In this document: piece by piece, positions 8,441-16,254 of the stretch
Layout of the letters: each line of letters begins with the position of its first letter
How positions within the stretch are numbered: the stretch's first letter is position 1
Source: Pseudomonas sp. 30_B
Lineage (GTDB): Bacteria; Pseudomonadota; Gammaproteobacteria; Pseudomonadales; Pseudomonadaceae
Assembly: GCF_017491605.1 (NCBI RefSeq)
Contig: NZ_JAFGYY010000034.1
Location: forward strand, 1 to 40,706
DNA length: 40,706 nucleotides
Direction of reading: 5' to 3'
Made by a program: the position numbers and the translations under genes
Notes under the pieces: generated by a model
The model's input: only the letters and a program-made list of their open reading frames with translations
Told to the model about the DNA's origin: nothing
Databases searched by the model: none

Positions 8441-8955
8441 GTCGGCGCTCCGTACAGTGCGATGTAGCACTGGCGCAGGCCCTGGGCGATGTACTGGCGC
8501 ACGCGCGGCACGGAGACGCCGAGCTGTTCGGCGATCTCGGCATGGCCCAGGCCGTCTAGGCGGTTGAGCAGGAAGGCGCTGCGCGCGCGGGTGGACAGGC
8601 AGCCCAGCAGGCGGTCGATCTCGCGCAGGTCGGCGAGGATCAGGCAGTGCTCTTCCGCCGAAGGCTGCACGGCTTCGGGCAGGCGCTGCAGTTCTTCCAG
8701 GTAGGCCTGCTCCAGTGCCACGCGGCGCCAGTGATCCACCAGCAGGCCCTTGGCGACGGTCACCAGGAAGGCGCGGGGCTCGCGCAGCGACGGCAGCTCG
8801 CGGCGGCCGAGCACACGGACGAAGGTGTCCTGGCTCAGGTCTTCGGCTCGCTGCACGCAGCCCAGGCTGCGGTTGAGCCAGGCGGTCAGCCAGTCGCGAT
8901 GATCGCGGTACAGCGCGCCCACGCGTTCGCCATTGCCCATCTGGATGGCTGACAC
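8437..8955 (-). CDS. fiuI: ECF sigma factor, iron-starvation type (FiuI-like)
   Basis: An approximately 172-aa ECF sigma factor of the FecI group. Region 2 is seen as LYRDHRDWLTAWLNRSLGC..AEDLSQDTFVRVL (the DLxQDTF signature, core and -10 recognition), then a short linker, then region 4 with LSTRARSAFLLNRLDGLGHAEIA and a VSVPRVRQYIAQGL helix-turn-helix for the -35 element. It should direct transcription of the receptor gene when its ligand is bound. The GTG at 8955 has GGGGAG with 6-base spacing and is preferred; an ATG at 8970 gives 5 more residues but has only a weak SD. It overlaps fiuR by 4 bases, so the two are cotranscribed. Confidence 0.88.
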   Translation of the reverse strand: MSAIQMGNGERVGALYRDHRDWLTAWLNRSLGCVQRAEDLSQDTFVRVLGRRELPSLREPRAFLVTVAKGLLVDHWRRVALEQAYLEELQRLPEAVQPSAEEHCLILADLREIDRLLGCLSTRARSAFLLNRLDGLGHAEIAEQLGVSVPRVRQYIAQGLRQCYIALYGAPT

Positions 8956-8992
8956 CCGTTGCTCCCCCATTTCCCAGGTTGGGAATTAATTC

Positions 8993-9011
8993 AATAACGA
9001 GAACTATTCGC
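8993..9011 (-). promoter_or_regulatory. Candidate Fur box upstream of fiuI
   Basis: On the minus strand the 19-mer GCGAATAGTTCTCGTTATT matches 11 of 19 positions of the consensus GATAATGATAATCATTATC by hand alignment, which is borderline but usual for pseudomonad Fur sites. It lies about 40-55 bases upstream of the sigma-factor start, in an AT-rich divergent gap, as expected for an iron-repressed ECF sigma gene. Confidence 0.45.
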
Positions 9012-9128
9012 AAATGATCGCAGACTGCCGCCAGCGCTGCAATCACGCCTGTCGGCTTTTGTCGGCCGATCGCCAGCAAATCGACGGCGTTCTACAATCG
9101 ATCCCCTGTCTTTCACCGGATCACCGTC

Positions 9129-9881
9129 ATGCGCGAACCCTTGCTGATCATTGGCTCCTACCTCTCGCCCTACGTGCGCAAGGCGCTGGTCATGCTTGAA
9201 CTCAAGGGCGTGGACTACCGCGTCGACTCCGTCGTGCCCTTCTACGGCAACGATGAATTCGAGCGCCTGAGCCCGCTGCGCCAGGTGCCGGTGCTGGTGG
9301 ACGGTGAGCTGGTGCTCAACGATTCCTCGGTGATCTGCCAGTACCTGGAGGAGCGTTATCCACAGCCCGCGCTCTACCCGGCGGATATCGCCGACCGCGC
9401 CCGCGCGCGCTGGATCGAGGAGTTCGCCGACGCCCGCATGGGCCAGGTGGTGATCTGGCAGTTGTTCGACCAACTGGTGATCGGACGTGGCGTGTGGGGC
9501 CGCGAGCCGGACGCGGCGCTGCTGGAGAAGACCTACCAGCACGATCTGCCGGCGGTGTTCGATTACCTGGAAGCGCAGTTGCCGGAAAGCGGCTGGCTGT
9601 TTGGTGAGCTGTCTATCGCCGACATCAGCGTCGCCTGCTTCATGCGCAATGCGCAGTTCGCCCGCTACGAACTGGACGCCCAGCGTTGGCCGAAGCTGGC
9701 GGCGATGCTGGAAGCGGCATTCGCATTGCCGGCGTTCCAGAAACTCCACCAGTTCGAGCGCGCCATCGCCCGCACGCCGATCCTCCAGCAGCGCGAGGCG
9801 CTGCTGGCCGCCGGTGCGCCGGTCAGCGCGGTCAGCCACATGCGCGAGCAGCCGGTGCGCGGGCCGATGAGCCGCAGCTGA
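9129..9881 (+). CDS. Glutathione S-transferase family protein
   Basis: A 250-aa GST. The N-terminal thioredoxin fold has SYLSPYVRKAL (active-site Ser13 region), cis-Pro in RQVPVLVDG and the NDSSVICQYLEE motif. The helical C-terminal domain runs about 90-210, with WLFGELSIADISVACFM carrying the N-capping-box Asp. It is longer than the usual ~200-220 aa because of a ~35-residue C-terminal tail ending in PVRGPMSRS. It is unrelated in detail to the GST at 2065-2688. It is divergent from fiuI, and the same neighbour order (PA0472/PA0473) exists in PAO1. Substrate unknown. Confidence 0.88.
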   Translation: MREPLLIIGSYLSPYVRKALVMLELKGVDYRVDSVVPFYGNDEFERLSPLRQVPVLVDGELVLNDSSVICQYLEERYPQPALYPADIADRARARWIEEFADARMGQVVIWQLFDQLVIGRGVWGREPDAALLEKTYQHDLPAVFDYLEAQLPESGWLFGELSIADISVACFMRNAQFARYELDAQRWPKLAAMLEAAFALPAFQKLHQFERAIARTPILQQREALLAAGAPVSAVSHMREQPVRGPMSRS

Positions 9882-10757
9882 TCAGGCGTCCCGCAGGAAC
9901 TGCCAGAGCCGCTGCGCCACGGGGCCGTGGGTACGGTCGCGGCGGCGCGCGGCGACCAGCTCCTCGCGGCGGCCCGGCAGGTGCGCGCCGCTGAGGTCGC
10001 GCAGGCGGCCGTCCGCCAGTTCCTGCTCGATCAGATGACGGGGCAGGTGGCCCCAGGCCAGGCCATGCAGCACCAGTTCCTTCTTCATCGCCTGGTCCGG
10101 CACCGTGCATTGCGGCGCGCCATCGAGGGTGAAGTAGTCCACCGGTGGCGAGTGCCGGGCGCTGTCGCGCATCACGCATTGGGTAAGCGGGCGCAGGTGC
10201 TCGGGGTGGATGTCCTGGGTGTCCGGCAGAAGCGCCGGGGCGATCACCGGGATGAAATCGACCTCGCCCAGGTCGATCCATTCCAGGCGTGGGTCGGCCT
10301 TGTCCACGCGGTGCAGGATCAGGTCGGCCTCGTCATCCAGCAACCGCTCCAATGGGCCGCTGACGCTTTCGAAATACAGTTGCAGGCGTGTCTGCGCTTC
10401 CCCGGCGAAGAATCGTGCGAGTGTTTCCAGTAACGCCGGGCGCGGGCAGAAATCGCCGAGGACCACGCGCAATTCGCTTTCTTCTCCGGCCGCCAGGTGT
10501 GCGGCGTGGTCACGCAGGTTGCCCAGCTCGCGGAGCAGGCCCTGGGCGCGGCGGTGGAAGGATTCGCCGGCGGCGGTCAGGCCGACGCGGTAACCGCTGC
10601 GGTCGAGCAATGCGAAGCCCAGTTGCCGCTCCAGCCGGGCGACGGCGGCGAAGATCGCCGGGTGCGAACGGTGCAGTTGCTGCGCTGCGGCCTGGAAGCC
10701 GCCGGCCTCGACGACCGCAGCGAAACATTGCAGGTCGTGCAGGGTGAAGTCGTGCAT
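9882..10757 (-). CDS. LysR-type transcriptional regulator
   Basis: A 291-aa LysR regulator. The N-terminal winged helix-turn-helix (about residues 3-62) reads LHDLQCFAAVVEAGGFQAAA..LHRSHPAIFAAVARLERQLGFALLDR, with the typical LxxFxAVVExGGFxxAA pattern. The periplasmic-binding-like effector domain follows (about 88-285). Start at 10757 (AGGAAAG 5 bases upstream); a 33-residue longer reading starting at 10856 would overlap the divergent gene and is rejected. It is transcribed divergently from the enol-lactonase-like hydrolase, across a 97-base gap with a dyad symmetric element, so it most likely regulates that hydrolase and itself. Confidence 0.9.
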   Translation of the reverse strand: MHDFTLHDLQCFAAVVEAGGFQAAAQQLHRSHPAIFAAVARLERQLGFALLDRSGYRVGLTAAGESFHRRAQGLLRELGNLRDHAAHLAAGEESELRVVLGDFCPRPALLETLARFFAGEAQTRLQLYFESVSGPLERLLDDEADLILHRVDKADPRLEWIDLGEVDFIPVIAPALLPDTQDIHPEHLRPLTQCVMRDSARHSPPVDYFTLDGAPQCTVPDQAMKKELVLHGLAWGHLPRHLIEQELADGRLRDLSGAHLPGRREELVAARRRDRTHGPVAQRLWQFLRDA

Positions 10758-10770
10758 GTCAGCTTTCCTG

Positions 10771-10792
10771 ACAAAGTAATTAATATCTTTGT
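10771..10792. promoter_or_regulatory. Candidate LysR operator (dyad)
   Basis: Inverted repeat ACAAAG - 10 AT-rich bases - CTTTGT in the gap between the divergent LysR gene and hydrolase gene. The dyad is of LysR-box size and lies 13 bases from the regulator start and about 60 bases from the hydrolase start. Binding by the adjacent regulator is an inference from position. Confidence 0.45.
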
Positions 10793-10854
10793 AATTTCTT
10801 CGGAATCCCCCCGCAACTAACTTCGTCTCCACATTCACTCGAGGAGACGCTCCC

Positions 10855-11652
10855 ATGAGCTCGCTGCACTATCTGACCACCCGCGACAACGCCCGCATCG
10901 CCTACCGCCTCGATGGCGCCGCCGAGCGGCCGCTGCTGGTGCTGTCCAATTCCATCGGCACCGACCTGCACATGTGGGACGGGCAGATCGCTGCACTGAC
11001 CGAGCACTTCCGGGTGCTGCGCTACGACGCTCGCGGCCACGGCGCATCCAGCGTACCGCCGGGGCCTTATTCGCTGGCGCGGCTGGGCGAGGATGTGATC
11101 GAGCTGCTGGATTCGCTGGGTGTGCAGCGCGCGCACTTCCTCGGCCTCTCCCTCGGTGGCTTCGTGGGGCAGTGGCTGGCGCTGAATGCGCCAAAGCGTA
11201 TCGAGCGGCTGGTGCTGGCGAATACCTCTGCATGGCTTGGGCCGCAGGACCAGTGGGATGCGCGTATCGCCGAGGTACTGGAAGCCGAAAGCCTGCAGGG
11301 CACCACTGCGACTTTCCTCGCCAACTGGTTCCCGGCGTCCTGGCTGGAGCCATTGCGCCCAGAGGTTGAGCCGTTTCGCGCCACCCTGCTGGCGACCAAC
11401 CGGCACGGGCTGGCCGGTTCCTTCGCCGCCGTGCAGGAAACCGATCTGCGCAGCGCGTTGCGGGATGTCCGCCTGCCCACGCTGGTGATCGCCGGGCAGT
11501 TCGACACCGTTACTGCCGCCAGCCACAGCGAGCTGATCGCCGAAGCGATTCCCGGCGCGCGCCTGTTCACGCTGCCGGCGGTGCACCTGTCGAACATCGA
11601 GTTTCCCCGCGAGTTCGAGGGCGCGGTGCTGGATTTCCTGCTGGCGCCCTGA
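10855..11652 (+). CDS. Alpha/beta hydrolase, 3-oxoadipate enol-lactonase-like
   Basis: A 265-aa soluble alpha/beta hydrolase close in layout to PcaD, which hydrolyses 3-oxoadipate enol-lactone in the beta-ketoadipate pathway. Seen: oxyanion region LVLSNSIGTDLHMWD (about 28-42), YDARGHG (58-63), nucleophile elbow GLSLGG (Ser99), acid Asp217 in VIAGQFDTVT and His244 in PAVHLSNIE. All three triad residues are present and the length is typical. No other pca genes are next to it, so it may be a PcaD paralogue acting on a related lactone or ester. GGAGACGCTCCC precedes the ATG. The divergent LysR gene is its likely regulator. Confidence 0.85.
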   Translation: MSSLHYLTTRDNARIAYRLDGAAERPLLVLSNSIGTDLHMWDGQIAALTEHFRVLRYDARGHGASSVPPGPYSLARLGEDVIELLDSLGVQRAHFLGLSLGGFVGQWLALNAPKRIERLVLANTSAWLGPQDQWDARIAEVLEAESLQGTTATFLANWFPASWLEPLRPEVEPFRATLLATNRHGLAGSFAAVQETDLRSALRDVRLPTLVIAGQFDTVTAASHSELIAEAIPGARLFTLPAVHLSNIEFPREFEGAVLDFLLAP

Positions 11653-11654
11653 AC

Positions 11655-11690
11655 GAAAAAGGCCGCCCGCAGGCGGCCTCTGTCTTGTCG
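11655..11690. terminator. Bidirectional intrinsic terminator
   Basis: Stem GGCCGCC (11661-11667), loop CGCA, stem GGCGGCC (11672-11678). The minus-strand reading is followed by TTTTTC, and the plus-strand reading by a weaker T-rich stretch. It lies between the convergent hydrolase and NCS1 permease genes and can serve both, most strongly the permease. Confidence 0.85.
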
Positions 11691-11695
11691 GCAGA

Positions 11696-13225
11696 TCAGT
11701 GGTGCGCCGCATCCACCGCGATGGGCTCACCGGAAACGTCCGCATAGCCGCGCTTGCGGTCGGCCAGGGCATAGTGGATCAGCGCGCCCAGGCCGGCGCC
11801 GAAGAACCAGGAGAACTGCGACAGCGCATCGAATGCCGGCACCAGCGCCAGCACGATGGCGATCAGCGCGGCCGGAATGAACGCCGCCACGGCGCGCAGG
11901 TTAACCCCGCCCCGGTAGTGGTAGGCCGCCTCGCGGCTCTCGCTGTACAGCTCCGGCAGGTTCACCCGGCCACGGCGCACCAGGTAGTAGTCGGTGACGA
12001 TGATCCCGTACAGCGGGCCGAGCAGGGCGCCCAGGCCGCCGAGGAAATACACGATCACCGCCGGGCTGTTGTACAGGTGCCAGGGCAGGATCAGCACCGA
12101 GATGGTGGCGCTGAGCAGGCCGGCGCGACGGAAGTTCAGCAGGTTCGGCGCCAGGTTGGTGAGCACGTACGCCGGGGCGACGAAGTTGGCCATGATGTTC
12201 ACCGCCACGGTGACGATCAGGAAGGCCAGGCAGGCGAGCACCAGGCCCGCAGTGTTGGGAATGGCGGCGACAATCTCGGTCGGGCCCTGCACCAGCTTGC
12301 CGTCGATGCTGAACTGCGCGCCGGCGAGCACCACGGCGATCAGCGCAAAGCCTAGCATGTTCACCGGCAGCCCCCAGAAGTTGCCGACGCTGATGGTGCG
12401 GCGGTCCGGGCAGTTACGGGTGAAGTCGCAGAAGTTGAGGATCATGGTGCCGTACAGCGAGACCCACAGCGCGGCGGCGCCGAAGACCTTCAACCACATC
12501 GCCGAACCGGTCGGCGCATTGCCGCTGGACCAGGAGATCGACAGGCCGCTGCGCCAGTACATCCAGCCCGCCAGGGAGGCGAAGGCGACCAGGATCACTG
12601 GGCCTGCGAAGGATTCGTAGCGGCGCACCATCTCCATGCCATAGGCGAAGATCACCAGCTGCACGCACCAGATGCCGAGGAAGGTGATCCAGCCCAGGGT
12701 GGAGAGGCCGAGGATCGAGTCCTGGTCGTAGGGCTTGAGGTCCGGAGCGATGGCGGTGAGCAGCACGCGCAGGACTACCGAGGCGAGGTAGGTCTGGATG
12801 CCGAACCAGGCGATGGCGATCACCGCGCGGATCAGCGCCGGCACCTGTGCGCCATGGATGCCGAAGCTGATCCGGCACATGACCGGGTAGGGCAGGCCGG
12901 TCTTCTGGCCCATGTAGCCGGACAGGTTCATCAGGCCGTAGATCACCAGCGCGCCGAGGGCGAAGGCGGCGAGGATCTGCGCACCGCTCATGCCGAGGGC
13001 GAACAGCCCGATGGCGAAGGAGTAGTTGGCGATGTTGTGCACATCGTTGGTCCACAGCGCGAACAGGCTGTAGCGCCCCCAGCTGCGGCCCTGGGCCTTG
13101 GTCGGCGCGAGGTCGGCGCTGTACAGGCGCGGGCTTAGGGTTGGCGCAGCGTCGCTGGTGGGCGCCGCGCTGTCGACAGGTTGGGTGGGGGCAACGCCGG
13201 ACAGATGAGAGGGGCTGGAATTCAT
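11696..13225 (-). CDS. NCS1-family nucleobase/hydantoin-type permease
   Basis: A 509-aa inner-membrane transporter of the nucleobase-cation-symport-1 family (uracil, cytosine, allantoin, hydantoin and related ring compounds). The family hallmark is in place: a polar N-terminal tail, then SADLAPTKAQGRSW, a first helix with YSLFALWTNDVHNIANY, about 12 hydrophobic segments, and FCDFTRNCPDRRTISVGNFWGLP in the middle. The substrate is not determinable by eye. The ATG at 13225 is chosen; a GTG at 13249 would add 8 residues (neither has a strong SD; GAGCAGCCC precedes 13225). It corresponds by position to PAO1 PA0476. The long upstream leader holds several dyads. No catabolic gene is adjacent. Confidence 0.88.
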   Translation of the reverse strand: MNSSPSHLSGVAPTQPVDSAAPTSDAAPTLSPRLYSADLAPTKAQGRSWGRYSLFALWTNDVHNIANYSFAIGLFALGMSGAQILAAFALGALVIYGLMNLSGYMGQKTGLPYPVMCRISFGIHGAQVPALIRAVIAIAWFGIQTYLASVVLRVLLTAIAPDLKPYDQDSILGLSTLGWITFLGIWCVQLVIFAYGMEMVRRYESFAGPVILVAFASLAGWMYWRSGLSISWSSGNAPTGSAMWLKVFGAAALWVSLYGTMILNFCDFTRNCPDRRTISVGNFWGLPVNMLGFALIAVVLAGAQFSIDGKLVQGPTEIVAAIPNTAGLVLACLAFLIVTVAVNIMANFVAPAYVLTNLAPNLLNFRRAGLLSATISVLILPWHLYNSPAVIVYFLGGLGALLGPLYGIIVTDYYLVRRGRVNLPELYSESREAAYHYRGGVNLRAVAAFIPAALIAIVLALVPAFDALSQFSWFFGAGLGALIHYALADRKRGYADVSGEPIAVDAAHH

Positions 13226-13249
13226 GGGCTGCTCGGTTTTTGTGTGCAC

Positions 13250-13276
13250 GGCTTTTTGGGTTTGTATCCAAAAGCC
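13250..13276. promoter_or_regulatory. Inverted repeat in permease leader
   Basis: GGCTTTTTGG (13250-13259), 8-base spacer, CCAAAAGCC (13268-13276): a dyad with 9 paired positions and one unpaired T. It is 25-51 bases upstream of the permease start, so it is a candidate operator or 5'-leader hairpin. The assignment is positional only. Confidence 0.45.
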
Positions 13277-13411
13277 AAATCCATGCCAGTGTGCGGCGAG
13301 CGCTTCCCGGTTCTTCGCTACTCCCGCGCTTTGATCAGCCGAAAGCCCCGATTTGGTGCGGCCTGCAGGGCTGTCTAAATGGGAAGGAATTTATTTTCCA
13401 AGATTTATCAT

Positions 13412-13485
13412 TGACTTATAGGTCAGGTTTTGTGGCATGCGCTGAGTGTGTGGATGGGGATTTTGTACACAAAAATTGTGCACAA
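13412..13485. promoter_or_regulatory. Cluster of palindromic operator-like sites upstream of permease
   Basis: Three dyads within 75 bases: TGACTTATAGGTCA (13412-13425; 6 of its 7 base pairs are complementary), TTGTACACAA (13463-13472, one mismatched pair) and TTGTGCACAA (13476-13485, perfect). The last two are centred 13 bases apart and have the TTGTnnACAA form seen for many GntR-type repressors. They lie 190-260 bases upstream of the permease gene. No regulator gene is adjacent, so a regulator acting in trans is inferred. Confidence 0.4.
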
Positions 13486-13520
13486 GCGTTACCTGTGAAA
13501 TTTTTTGATGGCTGGAAGGC

Positions 13521-13544
13521 ATCGCGGACGGAGTCCGCTCCTAC
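13521..13544 (-). repeat. Single REP unit (GCGGAC/GTCCGC class)
   Basis: ATCGCGGACGGAGTCCGCTCCTAC, written in two parts: ATCGCGGACGG and AGTCCGCTCCTAC. It is the reverse complement of the GTAGGAGCGGAC..GTCCGCGAT unit found also at 7347, 13678 and 19022. Confidence 0.8.
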
Positions 13545-13562
13545 AGGGAAACACGGCCTCGC

Positions 13563-13701
13563 GTAGGAGCAACTGTCTTGTCCCGGATAATCCGTGCCTG
13601 GGCCGTCCCCCTCACCCCAGCCCTCTCCCCCTGGGAGAGGGCTAGGGTGAGGGCAGGCCCGAGTACAGGGCTATCTCGTAGGAGCGGACTTCGTCCGCGA
13701 T
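13563..13701. repeat. Composite intergenic repeat, copy B
   Basis: GTAGGAGCAACTGTCTT (13563-13579), then an ATCCGTGCCTGGGCCGT segment, CCCCTCACCCC..CCCTCTCCCC with GGGAGAGGG, TAGGGTGAGGGCAG, a ~25-base link and GTAGGAGCGGAC..GTCCGCGAT (13678-13701). Order and spacing match copy A at 4636-4834 apart from an internal insertion there. It lies between glcB and the permease promoter region. Confidence 0.75.
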
Positions 13702-13735
13702 GGGGGGGAGTACGGCACAGCCAATCTGCGCCCAT

Positions 13736-13762
13736 AAAAAAACCGCCCCGAAGGGCGGTTTT
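13736..13762 (-). terminator. glcB intrinsic terminator
   Basis: On the minus strand AACCGCCC (read from 13760), a TTCG tetraloop and GGGCGGTT, followed by a run of seven T (13735-13742 region). It sits 20 bases past the glcB stop. The UUCG loop makes it very stable. Confidence 0.92.
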
Positions 13763-13782
13763 CTCATCGCAGCGCGAAGTCC

Positions 13783-15960
13783 TTACAGGCCGTTCTTGGC
13801 CTTGAATTCGCGACGGCGACGGTGCAGGACCGGCTCGGTGTAGCCGTTGGGCTGCTTGGTGCCTTCGAGGACGAGTTCCAGCGCAGCCTGGAAGGCCACG
13901 TTGTCATCGAAGTTCGGCGCCATCGGGCGGTACAGCGGGTCGCTGGCGTTCTGCTTGTCCACCACCGCGGCCATGCGCTTGAGACTTTCCAGCACCTGCT
14001 CCTGGGTGACCACGCCATGGCGCAGCCAGTTGGCCAGCAGCTGGGCCGAGATACGCAGGGTGGCGCGGTCTTCCATCAGGCCGACGTCATTGATATCCGG
14101 CACCTTGGAGCAGCCGACGCCCTGGTCGATCCAGCGGACCACGTAGCCGAGGATGCCCTGGGCGTTGTTGTCCAGCTCGTTCTTGATCTCTTCCGCGCTC
14201 CAGTTGGTGTTCTGGGCCAGCGGAATGGTCAGGATGTCGTCCACCGAAGCCGGTGCGCGCTTGGCCAGTTCGGCCTGGCGGGCGTACACGTCGACCTTGT
14301 GGTAATGCAGCGCGTGCAGGGTGGCGGCGGTCGGCGACGGAACCCAGGCGGTGTTGGCGCCGGCCAGCGGGTGAGCGATCTTCTGCTCGAGCATGGCGGC
14401 CATCAGGTCGGGCATGGCCCACATGCCCTTGCCGATCTGCGCCTTGCCCTGCAGGCCGGTGGCCAGGCCGATGTCGACGTTGCTGTTCTCGTACGCGCCG
14501 ATCCACTTCTCGGTCTTCATGGCGCCCTTGCGCACCATGGCGCCGGCTTCCATGGAGGTGTGGATTTCGTCACCGGTGCGGTCGAGGAAGCCGGTGTTGA
14601 TGAACACCACGCGCTCGGCGGCGGCCTTGATGCAGGCCTTCAGGTTGATGGTGGTGCGGCGCTCTTCGTCCATGATGCCGACCTTCATGGTGTTGCGCGG
14701 CATGCCCAGCACGTCTTCGACGCGGCTGAAGATCTCGGCGGCGAAGGCCACTTCTTCCGGGCCGTGCATCTTCGGCTTCACCACGTACATCGAGCCGGTG
14801 CGGCTGTTCTTGCGGGTGGTGTTGCCCTTGAGGTTGTGCAGCGCGATCAGGCCGGTGAACAGGCCGTCCTGGATGCCTTCGGGGACTTCATTGCCCTGGG
14901 CGTCGAGGATCGCCGGGTTGGTCATCAGGTGACCGACGTTGCGCACGAACAGCAGGGAGCGGCCGTGCAGGGTGATCTCGGAACCGTCGGCCTTGGTGTA
15001 GACGCGGTCCGGGTTCATGGTCCGGGTGAAGGTGCTGCCGCCCTTGGTCACGGACTCGGCCAGGTCGCCTTTCATCAGGCCCAGCCAGTTGCGGTAGACC
15101 ACGACCTTGTCGTCGGCGTCGACGGCGGCGACCGAGTCTTCGCAGTCCATGATGGTGGTCAGCGCGGACTCCATCAGCACGTCTTTCACGCCGGCGGCGT
15201 CGGTCTGGCCAACCGGGGTGGTCGGGTCGATCTGGATTTCGAAGTGCAGGCCGTTGTGCTTGAGCAGCACGGCCTTCGGCTTGGCGGCGTCGCCCTGGAA
15301 GCCGATGAACTGCGCGGCGTTCTTCAGGCCGGTTTCGCTGCCGTTCTTCAGGGTCACGACCAGCGCGCCGTTCTTCACCGTGTAGGCGGCGGCGTCGACG
15401 TGGGAGCCGGATTCCAGCGCGGCGGCTTCATCGAGGAAGGCGCGGGCGAAGGCGATCACCTTGTCGCCACGGACCTTGTTGTAGCCCTTGCCCTTCTCGG
15501 CGCCGTTCTCTTCGCTGATCACGTCGGTGCCGTACAGTGCGTCGTACAGCGAGCCCCAGCGGGCGTTCGAGGCGTTCAGGGCGAAACGCGCGTTCATCAC
15601 CGGCACCACCAGCTGCGGGCCGGCCATGCGGGCGATTTCTTCGTCGACATTCTGGGTGCTGGCCTGGAAGTCAGCCGCTTCCGGCAGCAGGTAACCGATT
15701 TCCTGCAGGAAGGCCTTGTAGGCGACCGCATCGTGCGGCTGACCGGCGCGGGCCTGGTGCCAGCCATCGATCTTCGCCTGGAGGTCGTCGCGCTTGGCGA
15801 GCAGGGCTTTGTTCTTGGGTGCCAGATCATTGATCACGGCTTCCACACCTGCCCAGAACTTGCCGGCGTCGACGCCGGTGCCGGGAATGGCTTCGTTGTT
15901 TACGAAGTCGAACAGGACTTTGGCGACCTGCAGGCCACCGACTTGAACGCGTTCAGTCAT
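13783..15960 (-). CDS. glcB: Malate synthase G
   Basis: A 725-aa single-chain cytosolic enzyme that condenses glyoxylate with acetyl-CoA to malate, second step of the glyoxylate shunt and of glycolate/allantoin-derived glyoxylate use. The length is exactly that of pseudomonad GlcB (isoform G, not the ~540-aa isoform A). Seen: SALTTIMDCEDSVAAVDADDK, FVRNVGHLMTNPAI (active-site Arg region), VGIMDEERRTTINLKAC (Mg-binding Glu region), GDEIHTSMEAGAMVRKG and the LMEDRATLRIS segment carrying the catalytic Asp. The start at 15960 is supported by GAGGCAAGCA directly upstream; the first ATG four codons earlier is not. It is monocistronic, with its own terminator. No glc oxidase genes are adjacent, as in PAO1 (PA0482). 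Confidence 0.97.
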   Translation of the reverse strand: MTERVQVGGLQVAKVLFDFVNNEAIPGTGVDAGKFWAGVEAVINDLAPKNKALLAKRDDLQAKIDGWHQARAGQPHDAVAYKAFLQEIGYLLPEAADFQASTQNVDEEIARMAGPQLVVPVMNARFALNASNARWGSLYDALYGTDVISEENGAEKGKGYNKVRGDKVIAFARAFLDEAAALESGSHVDAAAYTVKNGALVVTLKNGSETGLKNAAQFIGFQGDAAKPKAVLLKHNGLHFEIQIDPTTPVGQTDAAGVKDVLMESALTTIMDCEDSVAAVDADDKVVVYRNWLGLMKGDLAESVTKGGSTFTRTMNPDRVYTKADGSEITLHGRSLLFVRNVGHLMTNPAILDAQGNEVPEGIQDGLFTGLIALHNLKGNTTRKNSRTGSMYVVKPKMHGPEEVAFAAEIFSRVEDVLGMPRNTMKVGIMDEERRTTINLKACIKAAAERVVFINTGFLDRTGDEIHTSMEAGAMVRKGAMKTEKWIGAYENSNVDIGLATGLQGKAQIGKGMWAMPDLMAAMLEQKIAHPLAGANTAWVPSPTAATLHALHYHKVDVYARQAELAKRAPASVDDILTIPLAQNTNWSAEEIKNELDNNAQGILGYVVRWIDQGVGCSKVPDINDVGLMEDRATLRISAQLLANWLRHGVVTQEQVLESLKRMAAVVDKQNASDPLYRPMAPNFDDNVAFQAALELVLEGTKQPNGYTEPVLHRRRREFKAKNGL

Positions 15961-16254
15961 TGCTTGCCTCACTCTGCTCAGGACCAGCTCAGGACACAGG
16001 CAAAACGCCTTGTAGTCCGAGCCGCGGAATACTACATGATGCCATGGGAAAAATCAGTGGGCTTGCGTCGCGGTTAGACCAAAGTACGCATCTCAGTCAC
16101 GTAGCAGGTAATATGTTCGCAAAGTTTCCATGGGTTGTTCCAGATAAATCTTAAAACTGTATACGAATGGCGTGCCAAGGTACCTGTGGCACCCCGTCGC
16201 AGCCAGCTCCACGTGCCCTGCCTATACTGGTTTCTCCGCCCTGGAGGATCCTGC

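Noticed and set aside
8991..9839. 282-codon minus-strand ORF over the GST at 9129
   Set aside because: Antisense mirror of a clear GST gene.
13822..16077. 751-codon open frame antisense to glcB
   Set aside because: Same codon-bias artefact; the minus strand is a full-length malate synthase G.
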